Shown: positions 1 to 11,874 of the stretch, in pieces
Position numbering within the stretch: the first letter of the stretch is position 1
How the letters are laid out: each line of letters starts with the position of its first letter
From: Blasia pusilla
Lineage: Eukaryota > Marchantiophyta > Marchantiopsida > Blasiales
Assembly (NCBI GenBank): GCA_050084515.1
Contig: CM114272.1
Span: 6,634,001 to 6,698,000 of the forward strand
DNA length: 64,000 bases
Direction: 5' to 3'
The notes under the pieces: model-generated
Databases searched by the model: none
Told to the model about the DNA's origin: nothing
The model's input: the letters and a program-made list of their open reading frames with translations, nothing else
Position numbers and translations under genes: made by a program

Positions 1-330
1 CTATGACTATATTAAAACTAAATTATGACTCATGTGACTTGCAAATTGGATACGAATGTAGTAGTGTTACATACATGTGTCACCTTATTTAATTAATCAT
101 GTGTGGAAAAAACAAGACTCGTTATATCATCATTTTTTTTACAAAGAAATTTTCCTCACTAAGGTGTGCCATTCATATTTTTTGGCCTCCCTTGCAAGCA
201 TTTAATTTAATCTCTAGGCAAAACATGCATGACTTCCAATAAACTAATCTTAACTATAATGCATTGATATTTGTGTTAAAAGTTTTTATTTTCATAAATA
301 TCTTATCTACGTTTATCAATAGGTTCAATC

Positions 331-500
331 TAGACTATTATTGGAGAGTGGCTTCTTGATTTGCAAACATCTCTTTGCTTGACATGTGGCAACCAGGCAG
401 CAAGAAAATATTTCTCTCTCTACGGGCAACAAGAAAAATATTTTATGTGCATCATGATTAGTTCTTTCACTCCCGTGCATGGCACATGCTGCCCACTAGT
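331..500. repeat. Dispersed repeat copy 1 (nested Helitron ends)
   Basis: This block is similar over about 150 bp to 29867-30050. Both contain a Helitron-like 5' start reading rightward, then about 125 bp later a minus-strand 3' terminus: a hairpin around CCATGCACGGG followed by about 10 nt and CTAA. The same two-terminus arrangement in both copies suggests one Helitron inserted in another and the pair then spread together. Confidence 0.4.
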
Positions 501-2035
501 GTTTAGATATTGTTCCACGCTAATACATGAATATTTGTGCCATCCACTGGTAACTTCTTTATGAAATAATTCAAAATTCCACCAAATAATATATAATGGA
601 AGAAAAAACACATAGATTCTTTTCAGTTGTACAAGGCTTCAACCTAAGGTCAAATAGACTTCTCTTACATAATAATCTGCCTTTGTTGATGAATAAATAG
701 ATGAGTGAGGATTTATTTTGAAGTCATTGGTCTCATGATATGACATGTGTCACATCGTGTTGTAACAAAGTGCAAGGAGAAATACCTTGCGTTAATATAA
801 TAAATGATGTAAAATGTGGTGAGAAATGTGTATGGACAATGCTTATATATCTATATATCTTAGCATATCCACACACACTAATTCTTCCTCCTACAATTAT
901 TGCGATTCTTTCTCGATGTACCACTTTGTACGCTTATCTCTTCTTTGGATCCTAGAAATGCTATCCATCCATCATTAATAAAAAAACTTAAATTTCTCTC
1001 TCAACGCCAATCACTTTAAAAGCTAAGGTGCCATACTCATGATGGAATTTCCACCCTACTATACTATGCGTGTTGATAGGTTGTTGGGATTACAGTGAGT
1101 AGTTCTTAGATCCATGTATTGTAGAAAAAACATTAGTCTCCAATTCTTTTCCATGGTCCACTTAGTGCACGTGAGAGGAGCATGTAAAGCTTGACTTGTT
1201 TAATCCACTTCACTCAACTGGTCTGTTGAATGTGATTATGTGATCTGCAATCACAAATATATACATGCGTTGTAAGAGTGGCTCCTTTGTTCATTACGGA
1301 TGATCTAAACAATACTCACCTTGATCCAAGTGTTTAGAAAATTCCCTACCCATTTATGCTCTTGGTTAAGATCTTCAAAACATATTTCCTTCCTTTCAGC
1401 CGATTTGATACTTCTATCAAGTCACATCTATGCAACTTCCACTAGCAATTTGAACAATGGGGGAGCAACTTTTCATCAAACGTATGTACTTATCACTTGT
1501 GCTACGTTCATAATATGGAGTTAACCATGGCAAGCACCATAGTAATCATAATTGTATCATTGTGCTCATAATTGTATGCCATTATAAGAACCTAATCAAC
1601 CAATGCTATCAAATCTTATGATTAGGTCCAAGTGGTTGTATGAGGGCTAGATTGGCAAAGTTTATGGAAATGGGCCATATGAAGCGGTGATATCCTATAT
1701 ATAAGGTGCATATTAAAAGAAAGATATATCAGAGGTCCAAATCTCTTTGTTTCTATTTATAGCATTTTTTTATTGGAGGATGCTAACATTGACTTTCCAA
1801 TTGTTCTACAACTCAACACACACTACCCAACCATATGTAAAAATCATCTAGATAAGAGTGTTCTCCAACTGTTACAACAAAGTGTAATTGTATTCATCTA
1901 GGTTTCTTGTTTTGATGGGATTCAAAATAAATTTACCTCATGTGTCCCAACGACTTAATTATGCCCTTGTAGGAAATGAAATGATAACAATTTTGGTTAT
2001 ATAAGTAGCCGGTGCCCATGCTATGCACGGGTTAT
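331..2035 (+). mobile_element. Possible non-autonomous Helitron-like element
   Basis: The left end starts near 331 with CTAGACTATTATTGGAGAG, resembling the 5' terminus of plant Helitrons (TC followed by an A/T-rich CTATTA-type block). Near 2010-2032 there is an imperfect hairpin, GCCCATGCTATGCACGGG, followed by TTATACTTA, which resembles a Helitron 3' terminus. The expected CTRR ending is not intact (CTTA instead). No transposition gene lies between. The pairing of these two ends is inference; they could belong to different elements. Confidence 0.3.
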
Positions 2036-2631
2036 ACTTATTTTTCTTTCTACTTATTTTTTATTTTTTTTAACTCCCTCTCTCAAAGTTACAAGTGTCG
2101 ATACCACAAGAGCCCTAAGAGGACAGATGTCAACACATGAAGAGGGTTTCCTCAAACATGCCCTCTTTCAATTATACAGATTATTATTTCCATTCATTTC
2201 AATGGTTGAGGGATCTCAAGTTTTCAATCATCATGAGTGGCTCCGACAACCAATTAATGTTAGAATTCCTCAACTAAAGTGACTTATTCCATTTTCCGCC
2301 ATCATTATATTCTTGGAAGGTCCATACTATTTAAGTTACAACCCAACAAGAGTGTTGAGGGTTGATCTATGTGATGATTTCCAATTCGAAGGCACTAATT
2401 TCCAAACATGACAACATAGTTGAAGATTTTATCATGGATGAGGAGGAGCAATTTCCACTCACAAATTTTGAGCAGGAGTCTACATTGAGAACTAAGCTGA
2501 TTTGCAAGAATCCCAAGAAGTTTCAAGATGGCCATCTTGAAATGAAGAATTCTTTCCTCTTTAGGGGGGAAGAATCTAATCTCTCCTAAAATTATGCATT
2601 AATTTAACTATGATGCAATGTATTCTAACAC

Positions 2632-2634
<3 letters not shown>

Positions 2635-2673
<39 letters not shown>
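2635..2673. repeat. (TC)n microsatellite
   Basis: An uninterrupted TC dinucleotide tract of about 38 bp, with no gene nearby. Confidence 0.95.
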
Positions 2674-2676
<3 letters not shown>

Positions 2677-3999
2677 AAACTTGTAATAGTTAAAGTCTAT
2701 TATACACAAAACTGCCATGAAAGAAAATCTCTCTATTTGCCACTTCTCAATGACAAGTTAAATTCCATCTTAAGTGTGCATAAGAACCGCAAAGAGCGAA
2801 GACCCATGCAATGGAGAGATTTCTTGAAATTTTGAGCAAGATCTAGTCAAGTGATGATGCCCATGATCTAAAGAATGCCCTTCATCTTAAAAATTCCCCT
2901 AAGCTAAATATGGACTTCAAATCAAGAGACAAAACAATAAGACCAATCACATTAAGAATTCTAATGGAGTCACCTTTTGAATCTCGTCCAACTCCGCATT
3001 TTCACTTCATCATAGTAGGAAGGCAGATGTCTCTTTACATCTCCTTCTCTCTTGCATTGATGTTGCACCTTGCTACTTGTGCTGGAAATGTAAATGTGTT
3101 TCTTTCGAATGAGTTGAGATTTGTTGGATTGCTGTTGAGGGAAACGAGACTAGCGTGACACATAGTTTTCCTAGATGAAAAAATGTTGTAACCAACATCA
3201 ACAAGGTTTTGACCATATGCTACACGGAGACGCATTGAGGCCACCTCCCATAGGCACTCCCAGTGCCAAGCACCAACTTTGGCCGTTGTTGGACGTTATA
3301 CGAGATGGGATTCTCATCATACGGTTCACATTCACTTGGTGGTGGTCGGAGTTGCCAAACTTCTTGTGCCCAAAAAAGTTAGAAGCAACACATGGGCGGA
3401 ATCCTTGTGCCCTAGAAAGCACGTCACACTTGGTCTAGAATTTGAAAGGAACTGATTGTGGATGAGATTAAGATTGGATTTTCTGTCTTTGAGAGGGTAC
3501 CTAATTCGTATGTGAGAGAGTTTGTTGCTAAAAAAATTGAAGTGATGCATATGCGCAAAAGAGAGAAGCAAAGATCGCGCCGAATAATGTTCCAACCAAC
3601 AACTTGTTGGAAATCCGTGAGTCCTTTCTTGGAGTCGCATGCAACCCCAAGAAAATGTCCATGGGAAGTGGCCCTCCGCAATCTTCCTTATAGGGAAGAA
3701 AACCCTATCTTTCACCCATGCCACATTTCATGGCAAACAAATTTTTATTACCCATGCAAGAATGTGGAGCTTTACTCCCCATGGTTAGTAAATCGAACGA
3801 GACGTACATCACAAGGTTTGTAAAATGAGTGAAAGATTTGATGAATTTTATTTCACGTATTTTAAAATGAGAATTTCGGATAATGAGAAAAACAGGTGGG
3901 CCGGTGACCGGCAAATCGTGCTGGAAAGGCCATGTAGAGTTTCCTTTACTAGACTCTGATAACCGGCAGAGCGTGCTGGAAAGAAGATGTAAGGGCTCC

Positions 4000-5168
4000 T
4001 CCAGAGGCAGTTTACCGGTACGGGGGAGCAGGAAGCCCCGGTCGGTCAGTCAGGTCAGTCTGGGAACAAAAAATGATTGTTGCTGTTGTTGTTCGTTGCT
4101 GCGGCTTCGGCTTGACCCGCAGGCTTTGACCTCCCTCCGTGTGGCGATGGCGGACTTGCCTCTGTAGCGGCTGCAGTAGCAGTGCAGTACTGTGGTGACA
4201 GGAGCGGCGAAGGAAAAACCGAGTGAGGAGGAGGAACAGGAGGTGGTAGTGGCGGTGAAATTGCGTACCGGAGAGGCGATGATTCTTGGGAGCAGAGCCG
4301 AGGAGGAGGTGAGGGGAGGAGGATATGGGGAAGAAGAAGAATGTCAAAGGTGCAATTCTGTGCGGAGTGGAGTGGAGGGGAGGGGAGGGGAGGGGAGGGG
4401 AGAAGGAGAAGGAGAGGGGAGCGAGGGGTATATTTGTTCATCGTCGTTTGTCTCTGTGTGTGTAACTGTGCTGTGGACCGTGTCCTGGGGGTAGACTGTC
4501 TGACCTGACGCGGTACCGATCGCTGCGAGTCTGAGCGTTTCTTGTGCCCTGTGTTTGTGGCTGATCTCGCTGATCTCTTTTTTCCTTAGCTTCAGCCGCA
4601 AATTATTCTCCTCCGGTGGTAGTGCTTTGTGTCTAGCTGCGTTTCTCGGACTTTCGGCAAGTCTCGTGAGAGAGAGAGAGCGAGAGAGCGGTGGATTGCT
4701 CTTCCTCTCTCCTTTGTCTCCCCTTCTACCCTGCTGCCGTCCTCCGTCGTCGTCTAGAGGAAGTACTGTTTAATTGGATGATTGGATCTAAGGTTTTGGC
4801 GAGGGAGAGGTCGAGAGATGCAGAGGATTGACGATTGAGCGGGTGCCGTGAGCGAGTTTTATTTTCTCTTCCTGTTCAATATTGTAGTAGTTATTGTTTT
4901 GAGGGTGAGTGTTGAACGGTAAAAGTCCGCGGACTTGTCGCACTCTGCGAGTTCGCTTCACGTTCTGGGTTGAGTCAATTTGGCCGTGCGTTCACGTCGT
5001 CTGTTGCTTCTGCCTGTGTCCTGCATCTGTGAAGGGCGCCTTTGTGGATCAATCACGTTATGCTGAAGGTTTCTTCGAACATGTGCGCACAAGGATAATT
5101 GTGATTCTTTTCAGCGGTGCACTCCGGATGGTCTTGTAATCGTCGGTAGTACCAAGGTGGTGTAGCGC
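4000..5168 (+). promoter_or_regulatory. Formin promoter / 5' UTR region
   Basis: This GC-rich stretch lies directly upstream of the formin ATG and contrasts with AT-rich DNA further left. It contains GGGGA repeats at 4371-4402, GA-rich tracts around 4670-4690 and pyrimidine tracts at 4700-4740, all common in plant core promoters and 5' UTRs. I cannot locate a TATA box or the transcription start. The frames in this stretch lack features of a protein family, so I treat it as regulatory/untranslated. A 5' UTR intron is possible but not shown. Confidence 0.5.
4371..4402 (+). repeat. (GGGGA)n tract, potential G-quadruplex
   Basis: Six or so tandem GGGGA units on the plus strand give more than four runs of at least three G within 32 bp, so an intramolecular G-quadruplex is possible on the coding strand upstream of the formin. 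Any function is inference. Confidence 0.7.
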
Positions 5169-8100
5169 ATGAAATGGGAATACGCTCAAGAATGTGGTGG
5201 AGTTGATCATCCAATCATGGGGACATTCGCTAAGAGGAAGAAGGTTGCACCGGCCAAGTGTTTTTTCCTTCTGATTCTTTTAATTTTCTCCGAAGAATGT
5301 AGTGGCTTGGTATCGGGACAAGGCAGTTCTAGCCGTGATCCACTGAGCTCGGCCAAGAACATTGTAAATTTGATTTCAGGGTTGATATCAGAGAATATTT
5401 TACAGTTAGGTGACCCTTTTTCGCAGCATCACTTGCGAGGGAACTTGAGGGTTAGGAATAGTGAGTTTTGGTCACCCGACGTTGATGGCCATGAGGATGG
5501 AAAGACGCATGACTTACCGGAGCGAAGATCTGGTTTCCAAAATGGTATCAAGTCTCCGAATGGGATTGATGATGGAAGTGAGACATTAAAGTCAGGGCAG
5601 TCGAGAGCTAATCCGGTGGTTCCGGGGGATTCTGAGGTAGGGGAGGAAACCTTGAGCAGTAATTATTATCAGTTGAGGATTCGGAAGACTGGAACCTCCT
5701 CATCACAAAGAGATGTCCACGCGAGTGGGCCAAAAGTCTCGACTGAATTCGTATCGATGAGCGACGTCGACTTCTGGGAGTTTTTGGACCAGGTCGGAGA
5801 AAGGGCGAAAAGAGCTCATGAATCGGATTCGTCCGGTGGTTTTTCCTCGGAGGATCTTAGAAGTAGGCGTGACGAAAAGAAATTGGCATCTACTTTGACA
5901 GACGCAAAATTTAGAGGGCTCTTGAACGAATTCCATATCGAAGGAAGCCTGGATGAACTTGAATCATGGAGGTCGCTTCAGCGTTCTGCAAGGATGAAAA
6001 GCTCTTCAGGTCGAATTTATGGAAAACTCTTACAGCCTAGGGACCGAGGGGAGATGAGGACCTTAATGTCAAGACGGCTTAGTAGAAGACAAGTTCTAGA
6101 AGATATTCTTCCCGGTGAGTTACTCTCACACTCCTGGGTTGATCCGTTGTCCGTCGATGACAAGCGAAACTTTCGGAAACTCGAAGAAGGTGGAGAATTC
6201 TCCTCCTTGGCTAAAGCTATGCATTTAGCACCGGCTTCTTCTTCTGCTCCTAGTCCGGCAAAATCTGTTCCGCACACTCCTCCTTCTGGCTCAAGTTCAT
6301 CGTCTGCTGTCCTAGCCGTGGCGATTGCGGTGCCGGTGACAGCCGCAGTCACGTTGATGATTGCTGTATGTTGCTTCCTTGCTTATCGAAGATTCCGACT
6401 GCTTAAGCATAGTGGTGGTAGTTTCCATGGAGGAAGTTCAAGGAAAGAGAAGGATGATCGGCCTCTGCTGAATACGACCTGGCTTTCAAGATGGGGGGAT
6501 AGTAAGAAGGATTCTACCGTGTTTTCCGTCGATGCTATCACTCCTAGAACAGACTCACCTTACGACAGTCGAAATCCAAGCTCTCGGAAGGGTGATGGAG
6601 GAACCGCATCCCAGAAACAAGGAGGTCCGAAGGCAGGGTTTGAAAATGTTCGGGAAAACGATGCTGGCCAAGGACTTCTGAATATGTCGCCTTCTGAAAG
6701 AAGACTGCAAGCCGCTTCGCTTCCAAGCGCTTTCGAAGATGCAGGTCTTTTCACAATTGACAAAATACCCGACGCTCCTAGCTTAGATTTCTCCAACCCT
6801 TTCGAGTTGCCTGCCCCTCCTCCTCCTCCTCCGCCCCCACCTCCACCACCTCCTCCTCCTCCCCCTCCCCCCCCGCCGCCCAAGTTTGCTGCACCTCCCC
6901 CACCTCCTCCTCCTCCAGGAGGACGCAAGGGTCCTACCGGTAAAGGCCCTCCTCCCCTCCCTGGTGGACGCTCTCCTCTCCGTGTTCTGCCACCGAGTGG
7001 CCTGGGATTGAGACCCTCATCTTCTAGGCCGGTTTCACGGGCTAACTCGTCAAGGAAGGAGTCGGAAACTGCACATGAGGTGGAGCAGGGAGACAAGAAA
7101 CTGAAGCCGTTACACTGGGAGAAGGTGAAGCCAACAGCGGAGCACTCCATGGTGTGGGATAACCTGCTCAACGGTTCTTTCGAGTGAGTTCACTGGAATG
7201 GCTCCTGTATTTTTGGGCAAGTGTGGCATTTCTTACGTGGTTTGGAAGGTGACGTCGTTGATCGTACATCCGTCTGGAACGGGTTGCTTGCAAGTCAGGG
7301 AGATGGCTGTATGTATTAGTTCTTGAAGTTCTAGAATATGATGTCTCACAATATGAAGTGGTTTTTGACAGGCTCGACAATGTGACGGCGGAGACACTCT
7401 TCCAGTACTTGCCATCGGGCCTGCCGAATTCCAGATTAGGCACACACCCCAAGAAGGAATTGCCCAAGACTATTATAGAACCAAGGAAAGCTCACAATAT
7501 TGCTATTCAGCTCCGTGGGCTGGGACTGTCGACTGACGAAGTTTGTGACGCTTTGCTTGAAGGTGAATTTTGCTAATTTTCTCTGCTCTGCCCATAAACA
7601 AAGAGGAGAGAATGAATTAAATCAATTTCACGTCCTGGTGACCATAATGATCGAAACAAGAAAGAAATAAGAAATGCTGTAGGTAGTAAAGAATTATCTT
7701 CTGTAGCTATTAACTACGCAAGACAACATCAGGGTTCGTTTCAGAGCTACTGAGCTCTGAGAGCTTCTGTGGCTGTTACACTGCTGTTTGTTCAAGGAGA
7801 TTGGACTGACTTTTCCTGAGACCATCGTTACACACCTGATGCCTCATAGTTCCCCTTATCTTATCAGTAAGTGTTAATCGATGCTGTCATGGAGCATGAC
7901 GTTCAGTATGTTGTTTACATCATAGAAATGCTCGAGTTTGGAAGGCGGGTAAAACTAACAGGTTGTAACATTAGACCGGAGAAAACATCTTTTCTGTTAA
8001 AATCCTATTTCCTTTTGAGTCTGGCTTCCTCTTGTGATGATCAATGGTGAAGGTTTTTGCTATATAGGACCGTCTCCTGAATGAGTGGTAGGCGTCTAGT

Positions 8101-10951
8101 AGGGTAATTATGCATTTCTTCTCTTTAGGATTCCTCAGAATAGATGAGTCTTAAAGAAGTCAAACTGTGCATTGCGGAGTGAGATTCTTACGAGGTCTGC
8201 TCCATTGCCGCCATGGAAACTCTTGAGAATCTGGACAGGAATGTCTAGGAACGACTTCACACATTTCGGGATCATGTACCCTTCGTTTGAAGTATTCCGC
8301 ATTTCACCGATTCCAAAAGATCTGTCACATCATGGAAATCTTTAGTGGTGCGGTGAAAAGAACTGTAAAGAATTAAATTATTTGATCTAGTGAAAGAAGT
8401 AGAAGGATGGGATGAAGAGTGTCAACGGGATGGATAGTGCACCAAGAAGGCTCTGGTAGGTTTTTTTTAATCTCTTGATCAGAAGAATGCCCTTCATTGC
8501 AGTGGTTTGAGCATATCCCTAAATGGAAAGGCGCGGAACAGAGATGAGTGCGGAGCAGGAAACATTTCGGCTGCAGACTTGCTCAGATTGCGATGGTGCA
8601 TGCTTAAGGCATTACTCTAGACAGTAATCACTTTCTGAGCATGTTTGCGGACCCTACTCTGACCAACCACTGTACTAGATACTGCCAATCTGTGTACTTC
8701 TAGGGTTTTAACAGAGGCTCCAAAATTGTGACTCAATGGAGGTATTCGAGGGAGGACAATGGGGATATATCCTGTTTAAATTCCTGAAACTTACATTTAA
8801 CCAAGCTGGAATTACACGGCTTCGGAAGTGCTTGGCAGTTCTTGAAGAGTTGGGTGATTGCATGGTCGGTCGAAGGGAGCTGACGTTATGAGGTCTAGGG
8901 TTATCGATGTACTTTGTTGACAGTTTTCTGAAAGGATGCCAGTTGTAGGTACAACTCAGACTGCAAAGAATTTAGATAGTGAATAATGAAGAGCTGCGAG
9001 CATAGGGTAACAGGGTGCGATCATTTGACGATCTGACACCAAGTAGGTTGTGTGGAAGCTGGTCTCTCTTGTGCCGAGCGCGGATTCTGTTTTTTGCTGC
9101 ATTCTTTTCCAGTAATTGCATTGATATTGTTTACCGAGTTACATGATACGGATGCAGGTGATGAAGGTATCAGTACTCACGTTTTGGAGACTTTGTCAAA
9201 GATGTCTCTTTCTGAAAATGAAGAGAGGAAGTTACGGGACTTCCAAGGGAGCCGGTCTGAGCTAGGTCCTGCCGAAAGGTTTTTATCATCCATTTTAGAA
9301 ATACCTTCTGCTTTCCAACGTATCAATACTATGCTTTTCCGAGCCACCTTCAAGGACGACTTGGGTCAACTGGAGGAAGCTATCACCGTCTTGGAGGTAA
9401 GTGATTCATCTCTTATATCAGAATTATCAAAGATGTCATGGCTACAACTGGAGTTGTGGGACTGTAACTAAAGCTATTATGCCTGCAGGAATGGTGTGCT
9501 CGTGGGATCGGGTAATTTTAAGCTCGTATATTTATGTTCCAAGAATACTTTCATGGTTTTTTGTATAATCTTGTCGCTCCCGACGGTTAAAGGTCTAGGT
9601 AGGCGTGGGTACCATCAGCTGTTGATTTTTCTTCCTGCAAGCCCTATCCAGGTGTACACAAGGAAAATTTCAGAGTATCAGTAAGGTGTTGATAGACGAG
9701 TGGCACTCAACAAGTAGTGTGGCACGGCCTTTCAAGGAATGATCCCATCTCTCAAAGGAGAAGAGTAATCGAGAGCTGACTGGCGTACATCTGGATATTT
9801 TTGCAGATGGCATGCAAGGAGCTGAAAGGCAGTCGGACATTTGTGAAGTTATTGGAAGCAGTACTGAAGACTGGAAATTTTCTCAATACGGGCACTCAAA
9901 GGGGTGATGCACAGGCATTTAAACTTGAGACTCTATTGAAATTACCTGATACTAAAGCTAAGGACGGCAAAACTTCTCTGCTGCATTTTGTTATTCTCGA
10001 AATTATCAAAGCAGAAGATATTCGTTTAACTAAAGCCAAGGAAGAAGCATCTCGAGGTAGCAGTCCCACAAGTCCCTTGCCTGGTTCTGCCACTTCGACA
10101 CCTGGCTCTTCCTATTCTTCGCGCGCTGGAATCTTTTCCGCTCTCTACGCCGAGCAGGAGGAGGGAAAGAACCATACGAAGCAGAAGGAGGTCGACTCTA
10201 AGCCCTTCGGTTTGAAGGTGGTGATGGGTCTCAGTACAGATTTGAGTAACGTGAAAAGAGCTGCAGGACTAGACACAGAAGGACTTACAAACTCAATGGC
10301 GAGGCTTTCCGACGGGATCAAGACCTGCAAAGCGAGTCTCCGAAAGTATTTTAAGAGCACTGAAGGAGGTCCTTTGGCATTGGCCGGTGGTGGCACAAGA
10401 GACAACATTGAGCTTTCAAATGATGTATTTAACGACAGTATGATGTCATTCATACGACGGGCGGAGACAGATGTGGCCAGGGTGCAAGCAGATCTCAATG
10501 CCGTACTCGAAAATCTCAACGGTTTGAGTATGTATTTCTACGGGAACATCAAGAAGAATGAGCCTCCCCTTCGAGTTTTCCAGGTAGTCAAGGATTTCTT
10601 GGTCATTCTAGACAAGACCTGCAGAGATGTTGCAGATACGCTTGGAAAGGCCTCTCCCGGTGGAAAATCAGCTCCTTACCCTGCTCCACGTGGGTGAGAA
10701 GAGCCCTGACTTCCGGGTATGCGTTCTTTCAAGGTGCATCACTTCGAGTAGGAGGTCTCGTCGGCTGATCCAGAAGACGGTCGCCAAGGAGCTGTAGGAT
10801 TTTTCCAACCGAAAGCAGGCAGAAAAAGCAGCCACATCTCTGCTCTTCTAAACTTGTTTGCAGGCGTAAGTCGTCGGTGTCGGAACTTGCGGACGAGAAA
10901 GAGATCAGGAGGATCCTCAGTAGATGGGACCTTCCGAGTTATGCCTCGTAA
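5169..10951 (+). CDS. Class I formin (signal peptide-TM-FH1-FH2), five coding exons
   Basis: Plant class I formins are membrane proteins that nucleate and elongate actin filaments. My exon model is 5169-7183, 7372-7562, 9158-9396, 9807-10693 and 10864-10951. All introns are GT-AG and the 3,420 nt give 1,139 residues. The first ATG is at 5169; the ATG at 5217 (residue 17) would place the hydrophobic signal sequence (CFFLLILLIF) at a more usual distance. One TM segment spans about residues 380-405 after a Ser/Pro-rich external region. FH1 (about 550-600) has a run of about 22 prolines, then one of 8. FH2 starts at LKPLHWEKV (645) and contains the GNFLNTGTQRGDAQAF core; introns 1-3 fall at positions usual for plant formins. 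No PTEN domain is seen, so class II is excluded. The last exon is short (about 29 codons) and least certain. Intron 2 is long (1,595 bp). Reading frame and motifs look intact. Confidence 0.92.
6816..6936 (+). repeat. CCN repeat encoding FH1 polyproline
   Basis: A near-continuous run of CCN proline codons (about 22, interrupted by KFAA, then 8 more). This is the profilin-binding FH1 segment. The C-rich tract is unstable in principle, and its complement yields a spurious polyglycine frame on the minus strand. Confidence 0.9.
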
Positions 10952-11177
10952 TCACAGCTAGACTCCCGGTGTCCGACGTACTACTGCATGGAGGAGGGAT
11001 GTACCAGCGTGAGTCCCTACTACGTATCTCTGGCGTCCCATTCTTCACATTTTGATCTATTCTTGCGGTAAAGACCACTGGCTGACCCTGAAGATTTATC
11101 GCTGTCAATTTTGCAGCACTACGCTGCTTGTAAAAAATGTAATCTAAGTTTTATCATTCTTTTAGGGACTCGAGTGT

Positions 11178-11183
11178 AATAAA
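11178..11183 (+). terminator. Poly(A) signal AATAAA downstream of formin
   Basis: A canonical AATAAA lies 227 nt after the formin stop codon, a plausible 3' UTR length. No other candidate closer to the stop was noticed. Confidence 0.5.
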
Positions 11184-11837
11184 AATGGACATAAGATGAA
11201 GTTTGTGTGGTGCTTCGAGGAGTACCCATGAAGTGGCGGAGTTGTAAATGGAAGCATTTCGAGATGATTTTTTTTGTATTCGTCCTTACGATCGGCGGTT
11301 AACTTACGGATTACCTCACTGACCTTGCGGGGTATATTGCGGGGCAGTAGTCCTGCGGGAAAAAAGCTTTGATCGCTGTCCGGAGAGTACTTAGTTCCTT
11401 CAAACAAGCAACACCCGTCGATCGCTCTCAAGTTTAGGATTTTAGGTCACGTCACGGGAATCGCTTCTCACAGGCGTAGCTACGAGATGGTAAGTAACAA
11501 CTTTGGATAAGGCGTATTTGAGGTGCCTCTCCTTGCATCAACACAAGACGAAGCGGACGTCGTAGCAGGATGAGCATATCGTCCGCTGCAATTCTATTTC
11601 ATGGATGACTTCAATGCAGATGATTCAGCTTACGTTCTTTCCAAATTGGTTGAAACTCCTTTGTATGTTTTCGATTGGGATGCTTAAAAAAGCTTTAGTC
11701 TCATGCTGAGGTGAAAGGCTTCGCCCGATTACGTCTAGTGATTACGGCTCTTAAAAGTTCTCCTCCGTTTGATAATTACTTTCTACCCAACCCCACACTG
11801 GTTTCATTTACGCCTATGATTATTTGCTCCCATCCCT

Positions 11838-11874
11838 CGACGTACTTTATTGCGCAAAGCAATAAAGTACGTCG
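11838..11874. repeat. Perfect 16-bp hairpin with 5-nt loop
   Basis: Two 16-bp arms (CGACGTACTTTATTGC and its exact complement) are separated by GCAAA. No element boundary or gene is apparent around it. It could be a foldback remnant or a structured RNA segment; I cannot tell which. Confidence 0.85.

Larger units (their letters stand above)
1..4000. other. AT-rich intergenic DNA with repeat fragments
   Basis: I see no gene here. The open frames are short, overlap on both strands and show no family motif. The longest, at 3332-3724 (minus) and 3458-3823 (plus), overlap each other and I cannot assign either. The stretch contains the Helitron-like termini at 331-500 and near 2010-2035 and the TC microsatellite, listed separately. 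Base composition turns GC-rich after about 3.9 kb, toward the formin promoter. Confidence 0.6.

Noticed and set aside
3332-3823. Overlapping frames of 130 and 121 codons on opposite strands
   Set aside because: Neither shows a domain, splice context or duplication elsewhere, and each is explained as a shadow of the other.
6560-7171. 203-codon minus-strand frame rich in glycine
   Set aside because: It is the complement of the formin FH1 proline codons; no independent motif or start context.
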